The notes beneath the pieces were generated by a model. It saw only the letters and a list, made by a program, of their open reading frames with translations. It made no database searches and was not told the origin of the DNA. This document shows, piece by piece, positions 1 through 6,702 of a stretch of 6,702 nt of DNA. Numbering within the stretch: position 1 is the stretch's first letter; each line of letters opens with the position of its first letter. The DNA is from Opitutia bacterium (GTDB taxonomy: Bacteria > Verrucomicrobiota > Verrucomicrobiia > Opitutales > Seribacteraceae), in assembly GCA_018646565.1 (NCBI GenBank), contig JABGUO010000133.1, forward strand, positions 1-6,702, read 5' to 3'. The translations under genes were made by a program, and so were the position numbers.

Positions 1-1
1 C

Positions 2-391
2 TCCGCATTTTTTGCCAAAAACCCATTAGTCGACCTTTTAGATGGAGTTTTCCAAAAAGAAAGCCTTAAAAGCTTCCAGAAAAAATCATGGTCAAACCTT
101 TATGCACTCAACGAATGGCGCGTACAACTTAACAAACCGGATGCCCCATCCTACCATCTTAAAGTTTGGCAAACTGAGCTTCAGTGCCCAGGTGGTGGAA
201 AGTATACTTGGAATCAAAAATTTCAGACTTATGAATCCAGCATCTTCGGTCATCCGGGCAAACCCCGCATGCCCCGAAATGGAATCGGGTTACTCAGCCC
301 ATTTGGTAAGGTCGACTTCGGGCTGACTTTTGAAAATGATGGTTTGCGTGCACAGGCATCAATCGAGGAAAAAAGTGATACTGAAAATTGA
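2..391 (+). CDS. C-terminal fragment of an unrecognised protein (5' end outside window)
   Basis: One frame is open from the left edge (first full codon at position 2) to a TGA at 389-391 and gives the last 129 residues of a protein whose start lies outside the window. I do not recognise the family. The fragment is rich in aromatic residues and lysine. It has a helix-like first third (residues 1-40) and then a part that reads as alternating strands, with a Gly-rich turn (PGGGKYTW near residues 63-70) and a GHPGKPRMPRNG loop (83-94). The end is hydrophilic. No membrane segment or catalytic motif is visible and there is one cysteine (residue 62). A shorter ATG-started frame at 42-326 overlaps it, but this frame is longer, runs unbroken from the edge and has more natural protein composition. 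It converges on maf with a 27-bp gap. Function unknown. Confidence 0.7.
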   Translation, partial: SAFFAKNPLVDLLDGVFQKESLKSFQKKSWSNLYALNEWRVQLNKPDAPSYHLKVWQTELQCPGGGKYTWNQKFQTYESSIFGHPGKPRMPRNGIGLLSPFGKVDFGLTFENDGLRAQASIEEKSDTEN

Positions 392-418
392 GCACTCTGA
401 AGCAACTGAAGATTTTAA

Positions 419-1024
419 TTAAATAATATCCAACTCGGCCAACCACTGTCCGAGCATTTGAACGGGAAGGCCAATCACATTGGAATGTGATCCCTCAAAT
501 GACTCTATGATTAAATCGGGGCGGGTTTGAATGGCATAACCTCCCGCCTTGTCGAGGGGATTGACTTCTTTAAAATATTCTTCAATCGTTGAATCATTAA
601 TTTCTTTAAAAGTGACCTGACTGGTTTCCACCCGAGTCTCTTCGTAATCGAGGGTTCTATTGACCAGGCACAAACCAGTACTCACATGATGAGTTTGACC
701 GCTAAGAAATTGGAGCATATCCACTGCCTCACCGATTGATTTAGGTTTGCCCAAAATACGTTCTTCCAATGCAACCAAAGTATCCGCCCCTAAAACCCAG
801 CTTTGCAAATTGGATTGAGCCACTGAAGATCCCTTTAACCGAGCATTTTCCATAACCAAAGCAAGGGTTCCTTTGGGATGAGAGTATATTTCCTCCGCAT
901 CTGAAACCTCGACTGAAAAATCAGATATGATTTGACCCAATAATTCCCTACGCCGTGGAGAACCGGAGCCAAGGATAAAGGGAAAAGAGCCATTCTTGTT
1001 CGCTTTTTCGACAAAATTTTGCAT
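419..1024 (-). CDS. maf: Maf family nucleoside triphosphate pyrophosphatase (YhdE-type, probable dTTP/UTP pyrophosphatase)
   Basis: A 201-residue cytoplasmic protein of usual Maf length. Visible motifs, in order: SGSPRRRELL near residues 20-29 (the family's S-x-SPRR phosphate-binding loop), GADT at 79-82 with the presumed catalytic Asp81, LGKP at 91-94, SGQTHHVSTG at 108-117, DKAGGYAIQ at 158-166 and GSHSNVIGLP at 178-187. SPRRR rather than the SPWRR form of YceF points to the YhdE branch. In characterised members that branch hydrolyses dTTP, UTP and some modified pyrimidine nucleotides to monophosphate and pyrophosphate. Small departures are Gly162 where Ala is common and His180 where Tyr is common. 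The start ATG (complement of 1022-1024) has only an A-rich leader (AAGAAAA) and no clear Shine-Dalgarno. The gene is divergent from nadE and convergent with the left-edge gene. Substrate preference is inferred from the subfamily. Confidence 0.93.
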   Translation of the reverse strand: MQNFVEKANKNGSFPFILGSGSPRRRELLGQIISDFSVEVSDAEEIYSHPKGTLALVMENARLKGSSVAQSNLQSWVLGADTLVALEERILGKPKSIGEAVDMLQFLSGQTHHVSTGLCLVNRTLDYEETRVETSQVTFKEINDSTIEEYFKEVNPLDKAGGYAIQTRPDLIIESFEGSHSNVIGLPVQMLGQWLAELDII

Positions 1025-1066
1025 AATGATTTTCTTTATGACATCTTTTCAAAACATGGCAACAGG
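1025..1066. promoter_or_regulatory. Divergent intergenic strip between maf and nadE
   Basis: These 42 bp separate the maf start (reading left) from the preferred nadE start (reading right), so promoters for both genes should lie here or inside the opposite gene's first codons. The strip is AT-rich. I see no -35/-10 pair with acceptable spacing in either direction; a CATAAT at 1022-1027 resembles a -10 but has no matching -35. No operator-like repeat is evident. The assignment rests on gene arrangement only. Confidence 0.35.
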
Positions 1067-2689
1067 ATGAGAATTGGGATTGCACAATTGAACCCAACCG
1101 TCGGGGATGTGACGGGCAACCTGGCCCTTGCGATTGATGCCTATGAACAGCTTATTGGACAAGGAGTTGACCTTGTTGTTTACCCAGAACTATTCCTTTG
1201 CGGTTATCCTCCACGCGACCTGCTCCTCAAAGAGAAATTTGGTGACGACCTAAGGGATGCCCTAGAAGTCTTTGCAGCGACGACCGGTCCTGTCCCTGCC
1301 GTCATTGGTTTCCCTGAAAAAAACACGCATTCCAAAAAACATTTTTTTAACAACGCCGCAGCATGGTGTGAAGAAGGCATGGTGAAGAAAACTTTTCATA
1401 AGCGCCTGCTCCCCACCTATGATGTTTTTGACGAGACCCGTTATTTTAAGCCTGGGGAAAAAGACTTTTTCATTCAATATAAAGATAAAAATATTGCGGT
1501 TACTATTTGCGAAGACATTTGGAATATTCGGCAAGGTGAATACGACTCAGATCCTATCGATGAAATTGCCAAGCAAAAACCTGATTTATTACTCAATTTA
1601 TCAGCGAGTCCCTGGCACTTCAATAAGGACAGGCACCGCACCGAATTATTGAGTCAAATTGCGCAAAAATGCAAATGCCCAATTGTCTATTTAAATGCAG
1701 TCGGTGGAAATGATGAACTCGTTTTTGACGGAATGTCCATGTCTGTTAATCGAAAGGGATACCCCATTTCTATATCCGACTCATTCAAGGAAAAAATAGA
1801 AGTCCATGACCTGAACGAAGTAAATGAATTCAACCATTCAGAAGACATCTCAATGGAAAGCCTACAACAGGCACTGGTCTTGGGCGTGAGGGACTATGCA
1901 CATAAAAGCGGATTCACAAAAGGCCTAATTGGTTTGAGCGGCGGAATCGATTCCGCGGTAACTGCTGCCATTGCCGTCGAAGCTTTAGGTCAAGAAAATG
2001 TTATCGGTATAAGCCTGCCTTCCTCGATCTCCAGTCAGCATAGTAAAGTGGATGCCGAGGAGCTTGCCAACAATCTGGGCATTGAATTTCATACTCTTCC
2101 CATTCAAAGCATAGTTGATTCTGCAACCCGCGAACTTCAACCCATTTTTCAAGATCGTCCGATCGATGTAACCGAAGAAAACCTCCAGGCTCGATCTCGT
2201 GGTCTGCTCCTCATGGCAGTTTCCAATAAACTGGGAGCACTCCTTCTAACCACTGGTAATAAAAGTGAACTCGCAGTTGGATATTGTACGCTGTATGGGG
2301 ATATGTGTGGGGGACTGGCAGTTATTTCTGATGTTCCTAAAACTCAGGTTTTCAAACTGGCAAGGTATTTGAATCGTGATCATGTGATAATTCCCAAAAA
2401 TACAATTGAAAAACCTCCGTCTGCGGAGTTACGCCCCGATCAAAAAGACAGTGATTCTCTCCCCGATTATGAAATTTTAGATGCCATCCTACAGGCTTAT
2501 GTCGAGGAAGGAAAATCAATCGCTACTCTAATTAATGCAGGATTTAAAGAGGAAGTCGTTCGAAAAATCACCCGTTTAGTCGACCTTAACGAATACAAAA
2601 GAAATCAGGCTGCCCCGGGAATCAAAACCACTCCTCTCGCCTTTGGAGTGGGAAGAAGGATTCCTATTGTTCAAAAATACGCTAATTAA
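1067..2689 (+). CDS. nadE: Glutamine-dependent NAD+ synthetase
   Basis: This cytoplasmic enzyme makes NAD+ from deamido-NAD+, ATP and glutamine, the last step of NAD synthesis. With the start at 1067 it has 540 residues, usual for the two-domain form. The N-terminal nitrilase-like glutaminase domain (about 1-255) begins MRIGIAQLNPTVGD and shows the Glu-Lys-Cys triad: Glu41 in YPELF, Lys112 in FHKRLLP and Cys148 in ICEDIW. The C-terminal synthetase domain (about 265-540) has the ATP-pyrophosphatase P-loop LSGGIDS (Ser291 to Ser296), TTGNKSELAVGYCTLYGD (395-412) and IEKPPSAELRPDQ (447-459). An in-frame ATG at 1019 would add 16 residues, but they do not resemble the family and would overlap maf. 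ATG 1067 follows AACAGG, the only near-Shine-Dalgarno in the window. It probably leads an operon with hemL. The glutaminase domain means glutamine rather than free ammonia is the nitrogen source. Confidence 0.97.
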   Translation: MRIGIAQLNPTVGDVTGNLALAIDAYEQLIGQGVDLVVYPELFLCGYPPRDLLLKEKFGDDLRDALEVFAATTGPVPAVIGFPEKNTHSKKHFFNNAAAWCEEGMVKKTFHKRLLPTYDVFDETRYFKPGEKDFFIQYKDKNIAVTICEDIWNIRQGEYDSDPIDEIAKQKPDLLLNLSASPWHFNKDRHRTELLSQIAQKCKCPIVYLNAVGGNDELVFDGMSMSVNRKGYPISISDSFKEKIEVHDLNEVNEFNHSEDISMESLQQALVLGVRDYAHKSGFTKGLIGLSGGIDSAVTAAIAVEALGQENVIGISLPSSISSQHSKVDAEELANNLGIEFHTLPIQSIVDSATRELQPIFQDRPIDVTEENLQARSRGLLLMAVSNKLGALLLTTGNKSELAVGYCTLYGDMCGGLAVISDVPKTQVFKLARYLNRDHVIIPKNTIEKPPSAELRPDQKDSDSLPDYEILDAILQAYVEEGKSIATLINAGFKEEVVRKITRLVDLNEYKRNQAAPGIKTTPLAFGVGRRIPIVQKYAN

Positions 2690-2698
2690 AAAATTAAT

Positions 2699-3976
2699 AT
2701 GAATCAATCTCACGAACTCTTTGAACGTGCAAAAAAAATTATTCCCGGTGGAGTGAACTCTCCGGTCCGTGCATTTCGCTCAGTCGGAGGAACTCCCTTT
2801 TTCACGAAAAAAGCGAGTGGAAGTTACCTTACCACTGTAGACGACAAGAAATTACTCGACTATGTCTGCACATGGGGACCGGCAATCCATGGGCATGATC
2901 ATCCTGTCATCCGGGAGGCCATCAGTAAGGCATTACAAAATGGAACCAGTTTTGGTACCCCTGGCCCCGACGAGGTCGAAATGGCTGAACTTTTAGTCGA
3001 CATCGTACCCTCTGTTGAAAAAGTAAGAATGTGCAACAGTGGAACCGAAGCCACCATGTCCAGCATTCGACTCGCCCGTGGATTTACAGGAAAGTCCAAA
3101 ATCATTAAATTTGCCGGATGTTATCACGGACATGTGGACAGCCTGCTTGTCAAAGCAGGTTCCGGTGCTCTCACCTTTGGTAATCCGGATAGTGCGGGCA
3201 TTCCCGAAAGCTTTGCCAAGGAAACAATTGTACTTCCTTACAACGATATCCAGGCAGTAGAAAATGCATTCGCTCAAACCGAAGAAGGCATTGCTGCGAT
3301 TATCGTCGAGCCATACCCCGCAAACTGCGGATTCATTCTGCCAAAAGATGGATATCTCGAAGCATTAAGGAGGATTTGTAGCCAAAATAATGCCGTGTTG
3401 ATCTTCGATGAAGTAATGACTGGATTTCGTCTTGGATTGGGAGGGGTACAGGAACGAACAGGGGTCACTCCCGACCTTTCTGCAATGGGGAAAATCATTG
3501 GCGGGGGTCTACCCGTGGGTGCATTTGGTGGAAAGACTGAAATAATGAATTTCCTCGCTCCACTCGGCCCGGTATATCAAGCGGGCACCCTCAGTGGAAA
3601 TCCACTGGCGATGGCGGCCGGGATCGCATCTCTAAAGTTACTGCGCGAGACAATGCCCTATGAAAGGCTTGAAAAATTGGGAAATCAACTCGCCGAGGGA
3701 GTCAAAGATCTGGCAAATCAATTTTCCATCCCCCTTCAAGTTCCTCAAGTAGGGTCGATGTATTGTCTATTTTTTAGCGAAACCCCGGTTCAAAACTTTG
3801 AAGACGCCCTCTCTTCGAATGCCGAAACTTTCAAAAAGCTTTTCCAACATTGCCTGAATAATGGAGTATACCTTCCCCCCTCTGCTTACGAAACTTGCTT
3901 TATCAGTGCAGCTCATCAGGAGGATGATATCGCCCATACAATAGATTGCATAAAAAATGCATTTCGCTCATTTTGA
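2699..3976 (+). CDS. hemL: Glutamate-1-semialdehyde 2,1-aminomutase
   Basis: A PLP enzyme (class III aminotransferase fold) that converts glutamate-1-semialdehyde to 5-aminolevulinate, the committed tetrapyrrole precursor of the C5 pathway. Its 425 residues are full length. Evidence: [11 protein letters not shown] at 16-26, [17 protein letters not shown] at 112-128, [18 protein letters not shown] at 142-159 (cofactor contact and the start of the gating loop), DEVMTGFR at 237-244, [18 protein letters not shown] at 261-278 with the Schiff-base lysine Lys265, and [10 protein letters not shown] at 296-305. Two stretches differ from the common consensus: SFGTPGP (84-90) where SFGAPT is usual, and EPYPANCG (204-211) where EPVAGNMG is usual. 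Neither removes an obvious catalytic residue. It starts 9 bp after nadE with no Shine-Dalgarno in the AT-only gap, so co-transcription is likely. The C5 route also needs glutamyl-tRNA reductase (HemA), which is not in this window. Confidence 0.97.
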   Translation: MNQSHELFERAKKIIPGGVNSPVRAFRSVGGTPFFTKKASGSYLTTVDDKKLLDYVCTWGPAIHGHDHPVIREAISKALQNGTSFGTPGPDEVEMAELLVDIVPSVEKVRMCNSGTEATMSSIRLARGFTGKSKIIKFAGCYHGHVDSLLVKAGSGALTFGNPDSAGIPESFAKETIVLPYNDIQAVENAFAQTEEGIAAIIVEPYPANCGFILPKDGYLEALRRICSQNNAVLIFDEVMTGFRLGLGGVQERTGVTPDLSAMGKIIGGGLPVGAFGGKTEIMNFLAPLGPVYQAGTLSGNPLAMAAGIASLKLLRETMPYERLEKLGNQLAEGVKDLANQFSIPLQVPQVGSMYCLFFSETPVQNFEDALSSNAETFKKLFQHCLNNGVYLPPSAYETCFISAAHQEDDIAHTIDCIKNAFRSF

Positions 3977-3996
3977 CCCACTTTCAATTGACATAA

Positions 3997-4008
3997 TAAT
4001 TCGAATTA
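3997..4008. promoter_or_regulatory. 12-bp perfect palindrome upstream of the 575-residue gene, possible operator
   Basis: TAATTCGAATTA is a perfect 12-bp inverted repeat with no spacer, lying 13 bp before the ATG at 4022 in the 45-bp gap after hemL. A consensus-like TTGACA sits just upstream at 3988-3993. At 16-18 bp spacing from it there is only A-rich sequence (GAAAAG and neighbours), so the matching -10 is missing. The palindrome could be an operator for a separately regulated downstream gene, or chance in AT-rich DNA. As RNA it has no loop and no U-run, so it is not a terminator. Confidence 0.25.
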
Positions 4009-4021
4009 AAGAAAAGAAATA

Positions 4022-5749
4022 ATGCACTTCCCTCTTATTAAGTTCAGCTTTTTCATAAGCCTCTCTGTATTTTCATTAACGCTGACTGGAAAAGAAAACC
4101 GGATACCATTTTACGAAGATTATTTAAAAAGCTCCGACCTCTCTGGCTTTTTAGAGGTGGCAAAAAAGTTTCTTGAAGAAAACCCCGAATCAATCGAAGC
4201 TCCCCGGGTAAGTCATGATTACCTACTTGTAGCTAAAGCAAACCGTGACCTTGAGGGAATCAATTTTGCCACATCCCTTCTATTATTTAAATATGGAAAC
4301 AGCATCCCAGCACTTCACTTCATCACCTCTTTTGAAAAAGATTCTAAAACCCTGACCAAGTTACTGATTGGAAAAGCGAACTTTGGAAACCTGGAAAGTA
4401 AAGAATTCGCAATTTCATACTGTCGAGCGTTGATCTTAATTGCCCGAACCCGTGGACCAGAATTCCTTGCTAATTCCTCCCTGCGACTCCGGGCGTTCTT
4501 GCTAGCCCAAAAAGCAGGGGTGGACGAAATTGAAACAAGTGCAGCCAAGGCACTTCAAATAGAAGCAGAAAAAAATAATGGATTTTCTAAAGTCGCGAAA
4601 ATCGTTACTTCAGACAAGAATCTTACGGACAAGCTTTCCGCACTGAGCCAGTACTCAGGAATGGACGCAGAATTTACTACTGCTTACTATCTCGCTCAAT
4701 TATCTAAGAAAGAAAGAACATCGGATGCGATTATTACCATCCAACTCAAACAGGCACTCTTTGGTACTCCTCCCAGTATTGAAAAGGCACTCCAGTCAAT
4801 TGCATCACTACCCACTAAAATTGGCAAGCAAGCCGATGTGCAGACCTTTTTGGGAATGGCCCATCACTTAGACGGTAAATCCGAACTTGCCATCAAGACC
4901 CTTTCCAAAATTTCCACCTCCTCGTCCAACCAAATTATGGCCCAATGGGGAGAGACTGCCCAGTCATTTGCAAATGGAATTCAATTTAGTGAGAACCGAA
5001 AGAAATTACTCCTCGAGGCACTGGGAAAAGCGTTCGATCAACTGAGTACCGACCAGGACTCTTTATTTGCTACACTCAACTGGAATAGTGAATCAAATAA
5101 AGACAGTATCAATTACACCGCACACATTGGAATTTCAAAAGAAAAGGAGAGATTGGAAATTAATGTAATGCGTGGAAATAAGACCATTTTTGCCTACCGA
5201 ACAGATGAGAAAAATTCATCCCTTTTTTCCTCCGACCTTAATCAATCGATCCATTTTAATTCGCAAGGTGTTTTTCCAATCCCTCAATTTGATATTAAAA
5301 GAGATGTGGAAACGGGTGGATTCTCCTATAACTTCAATCTGAATTTTTCTGCCACACAGGATAAGCTACTGGAAGAAGGTACCCGCCTCATTGAAAATCC
5401 ATACCTCAGTACATCGAAGGGTCGTAATGTTTTCCTCACCTACCTATTGAGTGAAAAGCCAATGTGGATGTCCCCGGCAAAAAGTGTAACTGGAGGAACG
5501 AGTTTTCCACTCTTCCTGCTCGACGCAGAAAGCCCCAATCCAACCTCTATTACGATCACTACCGACCTGAGTAATAACTTAAAAGAGATCCAAATTGGCC
5601 GATTTTCCCTATCTAATATTTCTCTGGGAGACACAGATAGTTTTGACAATATCCCCGCTTGGCCGGAAGCAACCCCAATGGATATGGAAAAATTTGACTT
5701 CTCCCTTTTCATGAAAATCCTGCAAGAGTTTTCAAAAGCAAGTCAATAG
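4022..5749 (+). CDS. Secreted/periplasmic protein of unknown family: helical-repeat N-terminal part, beta-rich C-terminal part
   Basis: A 575-residue protein I cannot assign to a family. It opens with a clear Sec signal peptide: MHFPLIK, then a hydrophobic core (about 8-22), with likely cleavage near Gly23. There is no lipobox cysteine; the only cysteine is Cys134. Residues about 30-340 read as amphipathic helices of TPR/solenoid style. The best TPR-like unit is ADVQTFLGMAHHLDGKSELAIKTLSKI (271-297). Residues about 345-545 change to alternating strands (for example 376-393 and 508-536) rich in Ser, Asn, Phe and Ile, with a WMSPAKSVTGGTSFP loop (482-496). A helical tail with two Met-Asp repeats (553-575) follows. 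No catalytic motif is evident. The layout suggests an envelope scaffold or binding protein, but that is inference. The start is fixed by the signal peptide; the leader is A-rich (AAAGAAAAG) with no Shine-Dalgarno. It lies between hemL and a secreted esterase. Confidence 0.85.
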   Translation: MHFPLIKFSFFISLSVFSLTLTGKENRIPFYEDYLKSSDLSGFLEVAKKFLEENPESIEAPRVSHDYLLVAKANRDLEGINFATSLLLFKYGNSIPALHFITSFEKDSKTLTKLLIGKANFGNLESKEFAISYCRALILIARTRGPEFLANSSLRLRAFLLAQKAGVDEIETSAAKALQIEAEKNNGFSKVAKIVTSDKNLTDKLSALSQYSGMDAEFTTAYYLAQLSKKERTSDAIITIQLKQALFGTPPSIEKALQSIASLPTKIGKQADVQTFLGMAHHLDGKSELAIKTLSKISTSSSNQIMAQWGETAQSFANGIQFSENRKKLLLEALGKAFDQLSTDQDSLFATLNWNSESNKDSINYTAHIGISKEKERLEINVMRGNKTIFAYRTDEKNSSLFSSDLNQSIHFNSQGVFPIPQFDIKRDVETGGFSYNFNLNFSATQDKLLEEGTRLIENPYLSTSKGRNVFLTYLLSEKPMWMSPAKSVTGGTSFPLFLLDAESPNPTSITITTDLSNNLKEIQIGRFSLSNISLGDTDSFDNIPAWPEATPMDMEKFDFSLFMKILQEFSKASQ

Positions 5750-5768
5750 AATCCAATGCTTAATTTTT

Positions 5769-5802
5769 GATCTCATCTACTAATTTTAAAGATGAGATTT
5801 TT
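5769..5802 (+). terminator. Hairpin plus U-run after the 575-residue gene, overlapping the esterase start codon
   Basis: Arms ATCTCATCT (5770-5778) and AGATGAGAT (5790-5798) pair perfectly over 9 bp, extendable by one G-U pair (5769/5799), around an 11-nt loop. The stem is followed by a T-run ending at 5802. It lies 20 bp after the stop of the upstream gene, where an intrinsic terminator is expected. Against a strong terminator, only three of nine pairs are G-C and the loop is large. The 3' arm contains the ATG (5792-5794) of the next gene, so the same hairpin could mask translation initiation. Terminator, start-masking switch, or both cannot be separated from sequence alone. Confidence 0.5.
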
Positions 5803-6702
5803 CAGTCTTCTTCGACCTTCCATTTTTCTTTTCGCTACGACGATTGGGATTTGTGGAGTTACTAATGTTGAACTCTTTCATCAATGGGACCGCAATCAAG
5901 ATAATCTGCTTATTCAATCTGAACTTCCCCCAAGCATACAAAAAAACTTTAATCGGGTTGATGTAAATCAAGACAAGACAATTTCCCTGAAGGAACACCT
6001 CCAATTTCTTTCAAAAAAAACAAAGGATACAAAGAGTAAGAACGATTCAGAAAGTATAAACAGCACCATTCTTCTTGATCTTCCCTATGCTTCTTCCAAG
6101 AACCCCAGACAAAAACTCGATCTCATTTTACCTAAAAACCGGGATACAAAAAATCCACCCCCCCTCGTCGTTTGGATACATGGAGGAGGTTGGAAAAGCG
6201 GAAATAAAAAAACAGGGCATTCTCCAAATCGAATCCCTGCACTCGCCAAAACGGGGAGGTACGCCGGAGCAACGATTGGCTATCGATTGAGCGGAGAGTC
6301 CATCTGGCCCGCCCAGATTCATGACTGTAAGGCCGCCATTCGTTGGTTACGGGCAAATGCGGGTAAGTTTGGCTATGACCCAGCTCGAATCGCTCTATGG
6401 GGCTCCTCCGCGGGCGGGCATCTAGTCTCCATTCTTGGAACGACAGGAAATAATAAAGAACTCGAAGGCACCTTGGGCAATCACCTCGACCAATCCAGTC
6501 ATGTCCAGGCAGTGGTGAACTATTACGGCCCCAGCGCTCTCCTGCAAATGAACGACCATCCAAGCAAAATAAACCACAACGCCCCAGGTTCTCCCGAGAG
6601 TCAATTAATTGGCGCTCCTATTCAACAATCAAGAAAGAAAGCCAGGCAGGCTTCGCCACTCCACCACGTGAGTGCAGACGACGCCCCTATTATCCATTTC
6701 CA
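5792..6702 (+). CDS. Secreted EF-hand / alpha-beta hydrolase esterase (3' end outside window)
   Basis: This frame is open from ATG 5792 to the right edge: 303 codons, with the C-terminus missing. Residues 1-25 form a signal peptide (MRFFSLLRP, then a hydrophobic core). Cys21 is preceded by I-G-I, a poor lipobox, so soluble export is more likely than a lipoprotein. Two EF-hand loops follow: Asp33-Asn35-Asp37...Glu44 and Asp57-Asn59-Asp61...Glu68, both with the 1, 3, 5 and 12 ligands but lacking the usual Gly at position 6. A Lys/Ser-rich linker (about 74-92) leads to an esterase/lipase domain of the BD-FAE/hormone-sensitive-lipase type, with oxyanion-hole HGGGW (130-134) and nucleophile Ser206 in GSSAGG (204-209). 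The sequence stops at DDAPIIHF, just before the expected acid Asp and the His. A carboxylesterase role on polysaccharide acetyl or feruloyl groups is plausible but inferred. A TGA at 5768-5770 closes the frame upstream, and no other start fits the signal peptide. Confidence 0.9.
   Translation, partial: MRFFSLLRPSIFLFATTIGICGVTNVELFHQWDRNQDNLLIQSELPPSIQKNFNRVDVNQDKTISLKEHLQFLSKKTKDTKSKNDSESINSTILLDLPYASSKNPRQKLDLILPKNRDTKNPPPLVVWIHGGGWKSGNKKTGHSPNRIPALAKTGRYAGATIGYRLSGESIWPAQIHDCKAAIRWLRANAGKFGYDPARIALWGSSAGGHLVSILGTTGNNKELEGTLGNHLDQSSHVQAVVNYYGPSALLQMNDHPSKINHNAPGSPESQLIGAPIQQSRKKARQASPLHHVSADDAPIIHF

Noticed and set aside
42..326. ATG-started 94-residue frame at the left end
   Set aside because: It overlaps a longer frame that is open from the window edge to 391 with more protein-like composition; the shorter one has no recognisable features.
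392..423. Possible bidirectional terminator between the converging left-edge gene and maf, including the palindrome TTTAATTAAA at 414-423
   Set aside because: The palindrome has no loop and no G-C pairs and overlaps the maf stop codon; no stable hairpin with a U-run is visible.
1004..1042. Candidate sigma-70 promoter for nadE (TTCGAC with CATAAT, or TTGCAT with TATGAC)
   Set aside because: The spacings are 9 and 12 bp, too short for a sigma-70 promoter, and the hexamer matches are weak.
5845..5860. Lipoprotein signal at Cys21 of the esterase
   Set aside because: The residue before the cysteine is Ile rather than Gly/Ala/Ser, so the lipobox consensus is not met.
5940..6212. Homopolymer runs in the esterase gene (A7 at 5940, A8 at 6013, C7 at 6158, A7 at 6206) as possible phase-variation tracts
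   Set aside because: Similar runs occur in the housekeeping genes (A7 at 1317 and T7 at 1342 in nadE, A8 at 2731 in hemL), so they look like background; the frame is intact.
5786..6563. Several reverse and alternate-frame ORFs across the right end (for example 6132-6563 minus, 6075-6290 plus)
   Set aside because: All lie inside the esterase frame, which shows a signal peptide, EF-hands, HGGGW and GSSAGG; the others show no motifs.

Overview
The window is a gene-dense bacterial chromosome segment, AT-leaning by eye (composition not computed). It carries three recognisable housekeeping genes, one secreted protein I cannot place, a secreted esterase cut by the right edge, and the tail of an unknown protein cut by the left edge. 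The host looks like a free-living Gram-negative of the Planctomycetota-Verrucomicrobiota type, perhaps a marine verrucomicrobium. That is inference from three things: secreted alpha/beta hydrolases with EF-hands are common in those phyla, leaders are A-rich with almost no Shine-Dalgarno sequence, and the HemL has a variant PLP-region motif. There is no rRNA or other direct taxonomic marker. No mobile element, CRISPR array, tRNA or integration scar was seen.

Layout. Positions 2-391 (+) hold the C-terminal 129 residues of an unrecognised protein. It converges on a Maf-type nucleotide pyrophosphatase (419-1024, -) across 27 bp. Maf is divergent from a rightward run: glutamine-dependent NAD+ synthetase nadE (start best placed at 1067), hemL (glutamate-1-semialdehyde aminomutase, 9 bp downstream), a signal-peptide-bearing 575-residue helical-repeat protein (4022-5749), and a secreted EF-hand/alpha-beta-hydrolase esterase (5792 to beyond the edge). 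No gap exceeds about 45 bp, so there is no long non-coding stretch.

How the genes relate. nadE and hemL are close enough to be co-transcribed and make two core cofactors, NAD+ and tetrapyrroles (the C5 pathway). Maf is a house-cleaning enzyme and shares only the divergent intergenic strip. The last two genes encode exported proteins. The gap before the first holds a 12-bp perfect palindrome. The gap before the second holds a 9-bp-stem hairpin followed by a U-run, whose 3' arm contains the esterase start codon. That hairpin is the most interesting local structure: it could terminate the upstream transcript, mask the esterase start, or both. I see no convincing evidence of a new multi-gene system; the real unknowns are the 575-residue protein and the left-edge fragment.
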